Source: Alteromonadales bacterium alter-6D02 (GTDB lineage Bacteria; Pseudomonadota; Gammaproteobacteria; Enterobacterales; Psychrobiaceae). From it: a stretch of 64,000 nucleotides of DNA. Below, piece after piece: positions 27,535 to 35,605 of this stretch (position 1 is its first letter; each line of letters starts with the position of its first letter). The DNA is taken from contig PIZK01000002.1 in assembly GCA_002835545.1 (NCBI GenBank), positions 186,001-250,000 of the forward strand. The letters run 5' to 3'. The notes under the pieces are model-generated. The model ran no database searches, was not told the DNA's origin, and worked only from the letters and a program-made list of their open reading frames with translations. A program made the translations under genes and the position numbers.

Positions 27535-29271
27535 ATGAAGCGTTGTTTAATGAATACAGCTCTAGCTCTCAGTGTCTGTGGTGCCCTCAATGCACCTACG
27601 TACGCTAATGACAACATCAATTATTTCTCTTTTGGCTTATCAACAGAGTCGATTAACCCTAATTATGACTACCTGACTGATTGCAAACGGGATTGTGACG
27701 ATCAAGCTAGAATACAAGATTTGGAGTTTTGGTTTAATACTCGCCTTGGGCAGGAGCAAGCAGGGTATGACTTAAAGCTTAGTCAAGCGACAGCGCAATC
27801 TGCTCGATTTTTAATTCAATCGACGTACGGGCCGACAGCGCAGGGCATTAATCAATTAGCGGACTTGATTGCCGTTAAAGGTGAACAAGCCGCCATTGAG
27901 CATTGGTTGACTGAGCAAATGCAGTTACCTGCCAGCCAATTAACATCGCTGGTATCTAACGCGACAGATCACTTGCAAACATCAGCATGGTGGCATCAAT
28001 CGCTAGTCGCTCCGGATCAATTACGCCAGCGAGTTGCCTTTGCATTAAATCATGTACTGACTATTTCAACCGTCGGATCAATTAGAAAAGATGGCAGTAT
28101 TGCTGAGTATTATGACGTGTTGGCTAACAATGCGTTTGGCAACTTCCGTACTTTACTTAACGATGTCACCTACAATATTGCGATGGGCGTTTATCTCGAT
28201 AATGTGCGAAATAATTCGCGTCACCAAGCGAATGAAAACTATGCCAGAGAATTGATGCAGCTGTTTACCCTTGGTACTGAACGCCTAAATCTTGATGGTA
28301 GTGCGCAAGTCGATGAAAACGGTCAGCCGATCGAAACATATACAGAAGCCGATGTTGTTGAATTAGCAAAAGCACTCAGTGGTATCGTTCGTGGTGGTCA
28401 ATGGTATGGTCAAGCCAAAGTTAGACAGCGCCTCCACTTCGGTGGAGAAAAAGTGTTATTTGCGGGAACAGATCAAGTCGCTTATGTTGATGGTAGTTCA
28501 GCTAAAGGGGATATAGCGCAAGCTCTCGACGCTATTTTTAATCACCCTAATGTCGGTCCGTTCATCGCTAAGCGATTGATTCAGCATTTGGTCACTAGTA
28601 ATCCGTCGCCACAGTATATTGCAAATGTTGCTAGCGTGTTTAATGACAACGGTCAGCAAGTACGTGGTGACATGGCTGCAGTGATTAAAGCGATTTTATT
28701 AGATCCTGAAGCAAGGCAGCCACAGCAAGTCGCAGATATGAGTTTTTACGGTAAGTTAAAAGAGCCAGTGCTCCGCTTCACTGGTTTGTTACGAGCGTTT
28801 GATGTCAATCCTGCGCGTTTAACTGCATTTCAAATTAGCCGTATCCAGCGCCCGTTGTATGCTGATAGTGTGTTTAGTTTTTTCCAGCCAGATGATACTC
28901 ACTCAGGGATTATTGAAGATGCGGGCAAAGTGGCTCCGAATTTCACCTTAGCAACTGAGGTCAATCAAGCAACACTTTATAACGCGCTATATAAAAATGT
29001 GACCGAATCTCGCTATGGCAAAAAAGCAATGAGAACAGGCAACTACAATCGCTATAACTTGGATAAAGAGGCCGCATTAGCCATAAATTCTCCTGAGTTG
29101 CTAGTGGATCGTTATAACCTGTTGCTAATGGGGGGGACGATGAGTGATTCAATGAAAGATAAAATTGTTAAGCATTTGGCTGGTGTTTCAACTTCAGATG
29201 GCGGATATCAACGTGCACGTCAGGCATTATTAGCCGTCGTTACTTCACACCAACAAGCTATTCAGCGCTAG
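27535..29271 (+). CDS. DUF1800 exported protein
   Basis: A 578-residue protein with a signal peptide (ending TYAND). The DUF1800 pattern is clear: ARFLIQSTYGPTAQGINQL, DQLRQRVAFALNHVLTIS, NYARELMQLFTLGTERL and YTEADVVELAKALSG. Proteins of this family are encoded with DUF1501 partners in many marine bacteria; the biochemical role is not established. It is followed after six bases by a DUF1501 gene, so the pair forms an operon. The 188 bases upstream hold a small hairpin at 27480-27497 but no clear promoter boxes. Confidence 0.88.
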   Translation: MKRCLMNTALALSVCGALNAPTYANDNINYFSFGLSTESINPNYDYLTDCKRDCDDQARIQDLEFWFNTRLGQEQAGYDLKLSQATAQSARFLIQSTYGPTAQGINQLADLIAVKGEQAAIEHWLTEQMQLPASQLTSLVSNATDHLQTSAWWHQSLVAPDQLRQRVAFALNHVLTISTVGSIRKDGSIAEYYDVLANNAFGNFRTLLNDVTYNIAMGVYLDNVRNNSRHQANENYARELMQLFTLGTERLNLDGSAQVDENGQPIETYTEADVVELAKALSGIVRGGQWYGQAKVRQRLHFGGEKVLFAGTDQVAYVDGSSAKGDIAQALDAIFNHPNVGPFIAKRLIQHLVTSNPSPQYIANVASVFNDNGQQVRGDMAAVIKAILLDPEARQPQQVADMSFYGKLKEPVLRFTGLLRAFDVNPARLTAFQISRIQRPLYADSVFSFFQPDDTHSGIIEDAGKVAPNFTLATEVNQATLYNALYKNVTESRYGKKAMRTGNYNRYNLDKEAALAINSPELLVDRYNLLLMGGTMSDSMKDKIVKHLAGVSTSDGGYQRARQALLAVVTSHQQAIQR

Positions 29272-29277
29272 GAGAGA

Positions 29278-30636
29278 ATGATGAATAAAAGTATGCAACG
29301 TCGTCAGTTTTTAAAAAGAGCGCTTTACCTTGGTGCCGGTGTGAGCTTGGTTAACTCACCATTGATCTTTGCCAGTGAGCAGGACTTAAACTCACAAACT
29401 ATTGATAAGACGGGCTATAAAGCGTTGGTGTGTATTGACCTAAGTGGCGGTAATGATAGCGCTAATATGTTGGTTCCCTATAGCCTATCAGCCTATGAGA
29501 GTTATAAACAATTACGCACTAATGTTGCGTTAGAGCGAGAGCAATTACTGCCCATTAACCCTGCTGGAATGAGCGAACAATCCTTAGCTTTACATCCTAG
29601 CTTAACAGGCATACAACAGCTTTTTACCCAAGAGCAAGTTGCCTTTGTTGCTAATGTTGGACCCATGGTGACTAACGCTGGTGCAATAGGGGTGACACCT
29701 AAACGCGGAAGTCACCGTAATCAGCAACAATATTGGCAGGGGCTTGATCCCGTACAAGCCGCCACATCAAAGCAGGGTTGGCAAGGGCTAACGGCTGATT
29801 TATATCAAGGCTCACACCAAATGAACTCATCAATTTCTGGAAAGAATGTGTGGCAGACAGGCCGATATAAGAGCGCTTATGTCATGGGAGAAAATGGCCC
29901 TGAAGACTTTATTAATCATGATAATGACCAGTTAGAAGCATTAATTAGTGAGTTGGCCGATGATGCTATGCATCATGATAATGCGTTAGTGAGTGAATAT
30001 AGCTATAACGATCAAAACGCTCGCTTATTATCGAGTGAAATGAAACAACGTTTATTTAGCGAAGCAGTTAATGGGCAGATTGATAATTTAAATATGGCGT
30101 TACCGGCGAATAAACTTGGTCGCCGTTTTGAAATGGTGCTGCGTAGCCTGTTAGCAAATGATACAACAACTACGTCGCGTCAAAGCTTCTATATCAAGCA
30201 TGGTGGTTATGACTTCCATAGCGATATGCTTGTTCGTCAAGCCAAGAAGTTAACGGAGCTTAATGATGCCATTGTTGCATTTCAAGCGGCTTTAGCGCAG
30301 TTTAATTTAACTGATCAAGTGACTAGCTTTACTATTTCAGACTTTGGCCGCAGCAGCACGACTAATGGAACAGGCACAGCGCACGGCTGGGGGGGACACC
30401 AAATGATTATTGGTGGTGCTGTTGCTGGTGGGACTGTTTACGGGAAAATGCCAAACATGGCGGTTGGAAGTGATGACTTGACTCAAGATAAAGGCATTAT
30501 GATCCCAACCACCGCGGTGGATCAATATTCTGCAACGTTAGCGATGTGGTTTGGCGTACCGCAATCACGCCTTGAAGAAGTATTACCGAATATAGACTTG
30601 TTTAGTAATAAAAACCTTGGCTTCATGCGTACGTAA
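29278..30636 (+). CDS. DUF1501 exported protein
   Basis: A 452-residue protein with a twin-arginine-like signal, QRRQFLKRALYLGAG. The alkaline-phosphatase-like DUF1501 fold is indicated by ALVCIDLSGGNDSANMLVPY, YDFHSDML, TISDFGRSSTTNGTGTAHGWGGHQMIIGG. The Tat-type signal suggests export in folded form. ATG codons at 29278 and 29281 both fit; the second is better spaced from GGAG. It is the partner of the DUF1800 gene. Function unknown. Confidence 0.88.
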   Translation: MMNKSMQRRQFLKRALYLGAGVSLVNSPLIFASEQDLNSQTIDKTGYKALVCIDLSGGNDSANMLVPYSLSAYESYKQLRTNVALEREQLLPINPAGMSEQSLALHPSLTGIQQLFTQEQVAFVANVGPMVTNAGAIGVTPKRGSHRNQQQYWQGLDPVQAATSKQGWQGLTADLYQGSHQMNSSISGKNVWQTGRYKSAYVMGENGPEDFINHDNDQLEALISELADDAMHHDNALVSEYSYNDQNARLLSSEMKQRLFSEAVNGQIDNLNMALPANKLGRRFEMVLRSLLANDTTTTSRQSFYIKHGGYDFHSDMLVRQAKKLTELNDAIVAFQAALAQFNLTDQVTSFTISDFGRSSTTNGTGTAHGWGGHQMIIGGAVAGGTVYGKMPNMAVGSDDLTQDKGIMIPTTAVDQYSATLAMWFGVPQSRLEEVLPNIDLFSNKNLGFMRT

Positions 30637-30709
30637 CGGTGCCCGGTTACTGAGCTTGTTAATTATTGCTTAATGTAGCCAGTTTATTCAATCTTTAGCT
30701 CCCTCCATT

Positions 30710-30748
30710 CATTACACTGATTTCAATTATTAAGAGGTCAGTGTAATG
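30710..30748 (+). promoter_or_regulatory. Perfect 11-bp inverted repeat that includes a start codon
   Basis: CATTACACTGA (30710-30720) and TCAGTGTAATG (30738-30748) pair perfectly. The right arm contains the ATG of the flavoprotein gene, and the 17-base loop carries the likely ribosome-binding site AAGAGG. It could be an RNA hairpin that limits translation or an operator. Confidence 0.6.
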
Positions 30749-31792
30749 AAACAAATTAAAACGAATACAATTGTTATTGGTGCTGGGCAAGTGGGGTTGG
30801 CGCTTGGCTATTATTTAAAACAAGCGAATATTGAATATATCATTCTAGAACAAGGCTTTGAGATCGGCGAGCAGTGGCGAAAACGCTTTGATAGCTTGAC
30901 ACTGTTTACACCAAATAGCCTAAATCGTTTACCGGCTTATTCTAAACCAATATCTCAAAGTGAATTTCAAACCAAGGATGAGTTTGCAGACTATTTACAA
31001 GCCTATCAACAGCATCATCAGCTCAACGTTCAATGTAACCAGAAAGTAAATTCAATAAAACAAGGCGATATGGGAGGCTATATTATTAGCACCGATGAGC
31101 GCACGTTTTATGCGAAGCATATTGTACTAGCTAATGGTGCGTTTCAGGATGGTGCAGGTAATGATAACGGTGTGAAATATAGTGATGAACAAAACGTTAT
31201 TAAACATTATCAAGTTAATGATCTTAGTGATAAGAAAATCGCGCAGCAGCTTGTTTTAGTGGTAGGTGATGGTGCTTCTGGGCGTCAAATTGCTAAGCAG
31301 CTAGCTAAAAATAACCAAGTTTATTTAGCGCAGGGGCGAACGCGACATTTGATTAAGCATAAGCTGCTTGGCATTAATATTTTTCATTGGTTACGTGCCT
31401 CTGGTTTATTAACACTGAATAAAAATTTCTCACTAGCCCAGTGGATTAAGGGGCGCGATCCCTTCCCTGATACTCAAATTAATGACCGGACCCTGATGAA
31501 TGCTGGGGTTCGCTTCTTACCGAAACTGACAGCATTGGATAGCGTTGCTCACTTTGCTGGTGGTGAAAAAATAGTTATTGATTCAGTAGTTTGGGCGACA
31601 GGCTATCGTAATCGTTATGATTTTATCCACGTAGCCGATGTTTTAAATTCAAACGGCGATATCACAACGGACAAGCTACCCAAAGGTTTTTTTTGTGCAG
31701 GCTTAGCATGGCAACATAACCGTGCTTCTGCATTAATTTATGGTGCTAAATTTGAAGCGAAAAGGGTGGTTGATGAGATAACTAAGTTGTAG
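30746..31792 (+). CDS. FAD/NAD(P)-dependent oxidoreductase, flavin monooxygenase-like
   Basis: A 348-residue flavoprotein of the CzcO/YUCCA-like monooxygenase group. The FAD-binding dinucleotide fold is IVIGAGQVGLALGYYL near the N-terminus, followed by GEQWRKRFDSLTLFTPNSLNRLP. A second Rossmann motif, LVVGDGASGRQIAKQLA, binds NAD(P)H. The C-terminal VWATGYRNRYDFI matches the family ATG motif. The substrate is unknown. Its start codon lies inside a strong inverted repeat. Confidence 0.85.
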   Translation: MKQIKTNTIVIGAGQVGLALGYYLKQANIEYIILEQGFEIGEQWRKRFDSLTLFTPNSLNRLPAYSKPISQSEFQTKDEFADYLQAYQQHHQLNVQCNQKVNSIKQGDMGGYIISTDERTFYAKHIVLANGAFQDGAGNDNGVKYSDEQNVIKHYQVNDLSDKKIAQQLVLVVGDGASGRQIAKQLAKNNQVYLAQGRTRHLIKHKLLGINIFHWLRASGLLTLNKNFSLAQWIKGRDPFPDTQINDRTLMNAGVRFLPKLTALDSVAHFAGGEKIVIDSVVWATGYRNRYDFIHVADVLNSNGDITTDKLPKGFFCAGLAWQHNRASALIYGAKFEAKRVVDEITKL

Positions 31793-32197
31793 TAACTAAA
31801 TCCAACGGATAATGACTCATCATGGATAAATCAATTGGATGAATAGCATGAGCTACTGCCTTTCTATAACAAGGTTTACTGTAATTATTGGTATCTCAAC
31901 ATCGTGAAGGTTCAAGGAAGCAACTACCTTACTTTATGCTATACCATTTCCACTAAAAACCTGATCATTTTTTACGCTCTAAACAAATGATAGCTACGTT
32001 ATTTATTATCTATGTAGAATCACTACGTACGCTAATAAATACCTTGCGACATGGATGTCGGTACTTAGGTTCTGTTTGGCACGTAGGACCTGTGCTTTAA
32101 TTCGTTTATCCTAGTTACAAAATGGATCACTTAATTAATGGAATTGGTCTTAGTGCCAGTTTAGGTGTGGCTGGCAGCTTGCAGGTAACATTAGAAA
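31793..32197. other. 405-base intergenic region with a foldback element
   Basis: Between the flavoprotein gene and the convergent pilin-like gene. It contains no convincing ORF. Its main content is the MITE-like inverted-repeat element at 31941-32150. Confidence 0.6.
31941..32150. repeat. MITE-like foldback element with about 32-bp terminal inverted repeats
   Basis: The left end (31941-31973) and the reverse complement of the right end (32118-32150) share the pattern A-ACCA-TTCCA-TAA and TGATC-ATTTT over about 32 bases with a few mismatches and small indels. Weaker inverted similarity continues inward to roughly 55 bases from each end. The element is about 210 bases long and has no coding capacity. 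These are the features of a non-autonomous miniature element, but no second copy is present in the window. Confidence 0.55.
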
Positions 32198-32704
32198 TTA
32201 GCAACCGCTATCTTCAATCTCATAATTAACTGAAACCTGTTTTCCTGGTGTTTTTATTGTTTGATAAAGTAGGTAGCAATTATCATCGACGGAATATCCA
32301 GGGTTAGTGATATAGGCTAAGTTTAATGTTGGTAAGAAATATAAGCCAAAGTCACTTTCTGCAACCGCATCACGACTCGAAAGCGTTTCAAATGCTAAGT
32401 TCATTGAGGCGATTAATGATTTATCAAAATCGCTACTAATCCGAATTAGCCCGTCTTCGATGGCGACCTCACCGTCATCTAATTTTAGTGTTTCAAGGCC
32501 CTCTTCTTGTCCCTCAATGACCGCCATGCTTTGAATTAACGTGTTGGTTGAGTTGAGTGAGCCGCTGACCGATGCTAAGACTGCTTCATTGGCCTTATCG
32601 CTGACGTTAAGAAACTTAGGAACGGCTACGACTGATAATATTGCAATAACGCTGATCACAATGACGAGTTCGATTAATGTAAATCCAGATTGTTTTAACT
32701 TCAT
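32198..32704 (-). CDS. Type IV pilin-like/pseudopilin protein
   Basis: A 168-residue protein with a prepilin signal, KLKQSG before FTLIELVIVISVIAILSVVAVPKF. The Gly before Phe is the prepilin peptidase site and Glu+5 is present. The mature part has a Cys pair near the C-terminus (DDNCYLLY and DSGC), as in the pilin D-region. No pilus or type II secretion genes are adjacent, so it must use assembly machinery encoded elsewhere. MSHA-like minor pilin is one option. Confidence 0.8.
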   Translation of the reverse strand: MKLKQSGFTLIELVIVISVIAILSVVAVPKFLNVSDKANEAVLASVSGSLNSTNTLIQSMAVIEGQEEGLETLKLDDGEVAIEDGLIRISSDFDKSLIASMNLAFETLSSRDAVAESDFGLYFLPTLNLAYITNPGYSVDDNCYLLYQTIKTPGKQVSVNYEIEDSGC

Positions 32705-33097
32705 TTTAACTCCTATTAGGTGTTACTTAATTTGTGCTTGTTCGAGGGATGTTATAGCGAATAGTTGTTAATTTCTGTTTTGAAGTGTGATTATTTGTAA
32801 TTAATTAATCATTTAATTTCAGGTGGATAACATTTTATTTCTTTTTTTGTTTAGCGATAGGCTTGAAAATAAATCTAGTAGTCGCATATCTATTTATAGC
32901 GAAGGCCTGATTAGGGTTCGCAGAAAAACAGTCGCATTTGCGATGTTAACTTTAATAATGGTGCAGCATTAGCTGGCCGACATTTACTGAAAAATCACCT
33001 ATTAATCGATAATGAGCAAGGCTCTCAGTCATTGTCTTTGATATAGAAAAATTATGATTTTTAATCAGTAAACATATTGCTTCTTAGGAGAATATTT
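32705..33097. other. 393-base intergenic region between divergent pilin and Hsp20 genes
   Basis: AT-rich, with no ORF of note. A CTTGAAA (32862) and CGCATAT (32883) pair 14 bases apart weakly resembles a sigma-32 promoter but lies over 200 bases from the Hsp20 gene. Nothing else is evident. Confidence 0.4.
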
Positions 33098-33550
33098 ATG
33101 CGTAATATCGATCTTTCACCTCTATACCGTAGTGCTATTGGCTTTGACCGTTTGGCTCACATGATTGAGTCAGCCTCATCAGGCAATGGCAATAGTAATC
33201 AAGGTTATCCTCCGTATAACATCGAACAGCTTTCTGAAGATGAGTATCGCATTACTCTCGCTGTTGCTGGCTTTGATGAGTCTGAATTAGACATTACTAG
33301 CCATCAAAATACCCTGCTAGTGAAAGGGGTTAAAGCAACTAAAGAACAAGCTGAAACAAAATTTCTCTATCAAGGCATAGCAGAGCGCGGCTTTGAAAGA
33401 AAATATCAACTCGCTGATTATGTCACAGTTCAAAGTGCTGATTTAAGTAATGGCTTATTACACATTGAGTTAAAGCGCGAAGTGCCGGAAGCCATGAAGC
33501 CTCGCTCAATTGGTATTGGTCAACATACTAACAAGCGCATCGCCAGCTAG
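33098..33550 (+). CDS. ibpA: Small heat-shock protein, IbpA/Hsp20 family
   Basis: A 150-residue alpha-crystallin-domain chaperone that holds unfolded proteins for refolding. The N-terminus [19 protein letters not shown] is that of Ibp[21 protein letters not shown] and the late [13 protein letters not shown] mark the domain, and the IxI-like tail follows. The start at 33098 has TTAGGAG seven bases upstream; an upstream TTG at 33077 is in frame but unsupported. It is monocistronic, with a strong terminator behind it. Confidence 0.93.
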   Translation: MRNIDLSPLYRSAIGFDRLAHMIESASSGNGNSNQGYPPYNIEQLSEDEYRITLAVAGFDESELDITSHQNTLLVKGVKATKEQAETKFLYQGIAERGFERKYQLADYVTVQSADLSNGLLHIELKREVPEAMKPRSIGIGQHTNKRIAS

Positions 33551-33578
33551 TTAGTTTAAACACAGTTTCCCCCTTTTT

Positions 33579-33608
33579 AAGCCGCTGAGGATGCTCAGCG
33601 GCTTTTTT
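33579..33608 (+). terminator. Intrinsic terminator after ibpA
   Basis: Arms AAGCCGCTGAG (33579-33589) and CTCAGCGGCTT (33594-33604) pair perfectly around GATG and run into a T-tract. Confidence 0.92.
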
Positions 33609-33908
33609 ATTGCTATGTCGCAGAGCGTGTATCAAAATCGCTTCCGTTAAGGTGGCTATCTAATTGAAAGTAAATAACTTCGGTTCTCCTTTGTGAGAAA
33701 CACCCTTGCCATTTGTGCTGCGGACCAGCTAACGCTATCTAAATTGTTCCCTGCCATTTAATCTTCCGTGTAAAAGCTAGGCTTATAGAAATCGGCTTGA
33801 TGTTCATAAAAATTGTCATCCTGGCAGTCTTTTAGCCGGGATCTTTGTTGAGTGATTCAGTGCTTTATTAGCTTAAATTACCTGGAACTAGTTAGCCTAC
33901 AAATCCGG

Positions 33909-33923
33909 TGGTTATATTAACCA
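33909..33923 (+). promoter_or_regulatory. Palindrome upstream of the psp promoter, possible enhancer site
   Basis: TGGTTATATTAACCA is a perfect palindrome about 130 bases before the predicted transcription start, a plausible place for a PspF-type enhancer-binding protein. The assignment is a guess from position. Confidence 0.35.
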
Positions 33924-34018
33924 TAATGTGGTTTGTATGACTTATGCTGATTGTGTTTCTTAATGTCACAAAATGCCTGTATTTACTTAAGGTATTGATT
34001 TTTAAGGTTTGTTTGTTG

Positions 34019-34037
34019 TTGGCACACCACCTGCAAT
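34019..34037 (+). promoter_or_regulatory. Sigma-54 promoter of the psp operon
   Basis: TTGGCACACCACCTGCAAT matches the -24/-12 consensus closely: TTGGCAC, ten bases between GG and GC, and TGCAAT. Transcription would start near 34046, about 50 bases before the first gene. Confidence 0.85.
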
Positions 34038-34096
34038 AACTAGATTGTAGTTCAAACAATCTTATTAATTATCAAACAATCTATTAGGAGTCTGAC

Positions 34097-34387
34097 ATGG
34101 CTAACGTAACAAACACATTTCGCGCAGTAGTAGTAACAACCACAATCGCTATCGCAAGTTTAGGAGTTAGTGCAAACGCCGCAGAACTTAATAGCCAAAC
34201 AAAACAAGATTTGTTTAACGCATTAGGCAAAGTTTTCAGCTCTCAAGTGAGTGCCATCGCTGGTGAAATTAGCAGTGATATTGAGCGCACCATTAATGAA
34301 AACTTAGTTGAGTTAGGTCTGGAAATTGCTGAAAAAACTAAGCAGCAAGATGCCGACAATACTGACAAAGCAAACTCAAGCAAATAA
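34097..34387 (+). CDS. Small exported protein, first gene of the psp operon
   Basis: A 96-residue protein with a signal peptide (hydrophobic TTTIAIASLGVSANA, cleavage near AA-EL). The mature part is short, probably helical and highly charged (SDIERTINENLVELGLEIAEKTKQQ). I recognise no family. TAGGAG lies six bases upstream of the ATG. The gene stands directly behind the sigma-54 promoter and 29 bases before pspA, so it is likely co-induced with the envelope-stress response. It is not one of the classical psp genes. Confidence 0.75.
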   Translation: MANVTNTFRAVVVTTTIAIASLGVSANAAELNSQTKQDLFNALGKVFSSQVSAIAGEISSDIERTINENLVELGLEIAEKTKQQDADNTDKANSSK

Positions 34388-34416
34388 TTTAATTTTTGAA
34401 GAAACGGAGAAGTATT

Positions 34417-35079
34417 ATGGGTATTTTTAGCAGATTTAGTGACATTGTAAACGCCAATATCAACGCGATGTTAGATAAGGCGGAAGATCCTAAAAAGTTA
34501 GTACGTTTACTAATTCAGGAAATGGAAGAAACCTTAGTTGAGCTACGAAGCGGTGCAGCCAAGCATATCGCTGAGCGAAAGGAATTAGAAAAGCAATTAG
34601 CACGAGCCAAGCAATGTGCTGCACAATGGCAAGCTAAAGCAGAGTTGGCACTGAGCAAGGGCCGTGAAGATTTAGCGCGCAGTGCGCTGAGCCAAAAACA
34701 ACACAGCGCTGAGCAAGTCACTTTATTAGAGCAGGAGCTAGAGCGTTATAACGAATTATTGAGCGGTGTAAATAATGACGCAGATCGCCTAACACAAAAA
34801 ATGACCGAAGCACGTGCGAGACAGAGTTCTTTATTAGCGCGTAAAACACAAGCGGTTACCCGTTTAAAAGTGAAGCAACAACTAGACAGCCATAAAGTAG
34901 AAGATGCGCTGGCACGCTTTGAGCAAATGGAAAAGAAAATTGATGCTTTAGAAGCAGAAGTTGAAAGCTATGATATAGGCACTGATGAACAGTCAATTGA
35001 AGCACAGTTTAAAAAAATGGAACGTGATGAGTCGATTGAAGATGCGTTAGCCGAATTAAAACAGAAGATGGCTTCGTAA
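34417..35079 (+). CDS. pspA: Phage shock protein A
   Basis: A 220-residue PspA/IM30 protein, an ESCRT-III-like membrane-remodelling coiled coil that protects the inner membrane. It starts MGIFSRFSDIVNANINAMLDKAEDP, with the amphipathic N-terminal helix, and contains the long coiled coil with KLVRLLIQEMEETLVE. The start at 34417 is chosen over an upstream in-frame start at 34396 because homologues begin MGIF and a GGAGA ribosome-binding site precedes it. PspF, the usual activator and PspA partner, is not in the window. Confidence 0.95.
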   Translation: MGIFSRFSDIVNANINAMLDKAEDPKKLVRLLIQEMEETLVELRSGAAKHIAERKELEKQLARAKQCAAQWQAKAELALSKGREDLARSALSQKQHSAEQVTLLEQELERYNELLSGVNNDADRLTQKMTEARARQSSLLARKTQAVTRLKVKQQLDSHKVEDALARFEQMEKKIDALEAEVESYDIGTDEQSIEAQFKKMERDESIEDALAELKQKMAS

Positions 35080-35081
35080 TC

Positions 35082-35180
35082 ATGTTCATGTTTAGCACAG
35101 TTTTATGGATATTTCTGTTGCCAGTCGCCGGCATGCTAATTAGCGCCGGCGCAATTTCACTAATCAGTGAATATTTTTAG
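35082..35180 (+). CDS. 32-residue membrane micro-protein between pspA and pspC
   Basis: The ORF starts two bases after the pspA stop and encodes a 32-residue single-helix protein (FSTVLWIFLLPVAGMLISAG, then AISLISEYF). It occupies the place of pspB in classical operons, but is less than half of PspB length and lacks its coiled-coil tail. Tight spacing and the clear hydrophobic helix support its being a real gene. A second in-frame ATG is at 35088. Confidence 0.6.
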   Translation: MFMFSTVLWIFLLPVAGMLISAGAISLISEYF

Positions 35181-35208
35181 TATTAATAATAGTTTTAGGA
35201 GAGTTTAT

Positions 35209-35409
35209 ATGAGTATTTGGCATCGAATTACAACGGACAAGGCGCATGGAAAATTGTTTGGTGTGTGTTCTGGATTAGCAAAAGCGTTTGGCTATAGTCG
35301 CCTTGGTGTTCGCTGTGTTGCTGTACTAGGTTTATTGTTTATGCCTGTTGTTACCTTCACTATCTATGCAACTGCTGCAGTGCTTTTACCAACGAGGCAA
35401 CAGGCGTGA
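35209..35409 (+). CDS. pspC: PspC-domain membrane protein
   Basis: A 66-residue protein that is essentially one PspC domain: KLFGVCSGLAKAFGYSRLGVRCVAVLG, then a membrane helix ending AAVLLP. It starts at 35209, where TTAGGAGAG provides a ribosome-binding site; upstream in-frame codons overlap the micro-protein. It is shorter than Escherichia coli PspC, lacking the C-terminal coiled coil. It is last in the operon, and a terminator follows. Confidence 0.9.
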   Translation: MSIWHRITTDKAHGKLFGVCSGLAKAFGYSRLGVRCVAVLGLLFMPVVTFTIYATAAVLLPTRQQA

Positions 35410-35436
35410 GATGATTAACTATTTAAAATATAAACT

Positions 35437-35465
35437 AAAACGCTCTGCTTGCAGGGCGTTTTTTT
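35437..35465 (+). terminator. Intrinsic terminator of the psp operon
   Basis: AACGCTCTGC (35439-35448) pairs with GCAGGGCGTT (35451-35460), followed by a run of T. Confidence 0.85.
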
Positions 35466-35497
35466 ATTGTAACGGGAAACGATTTAGCTATGATAAC

Positions 35498-35516
35498 GAT
35501 AGCGATTATCATTATT
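35498..35516. promoter_or_regulatory. Fur-type box upstream of bacterioferritin genes
   Basis: The reverse complement, AATAATGATAATCGCTATC, matches 16 of 19 positions of the consensus GATAATGATAATCATTATC. It lies about 90 bases before the first bacterioferritin gene. Confidence 0.75.
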
Positions 35517-35605
35517 AAGTAATTGATTTTAAAGAAAAAGTTGATTTATTATTATTTGGGTAGCATAATTATTGTTCAACCTGTTCGCAGAGCACTGAGG
35601 AACTC

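Larger units (their letters stand above)
33551..34096. other. 546-base intergenic region upstream of the psp operon
   Basis: It holds the ibpA terminator, a short imperfect hairpin at 33818-33842 (ATCCTGGC with GCCGGGAT) that resembles a decayed REP-type repeat, a palindrome at 33909-33923, and the sigma-54 promoter at 34019. No ORF was found. Confidence 0.5.

Noticed and set aside
32862-32889. Sigma-32-like promoter for the Hsp20 gene
   Set aside because: CTTGAAA and CGCATAT are 14 bases apart but the -10 is a poor match and the site lies more than 200 bases upstream of the gene.
35082-35180. Calling the 32-residue ORF pspB
   Set aside because: The position fits but the length is under half of PspB and its C-terminal domain is missing, so the name was not used.
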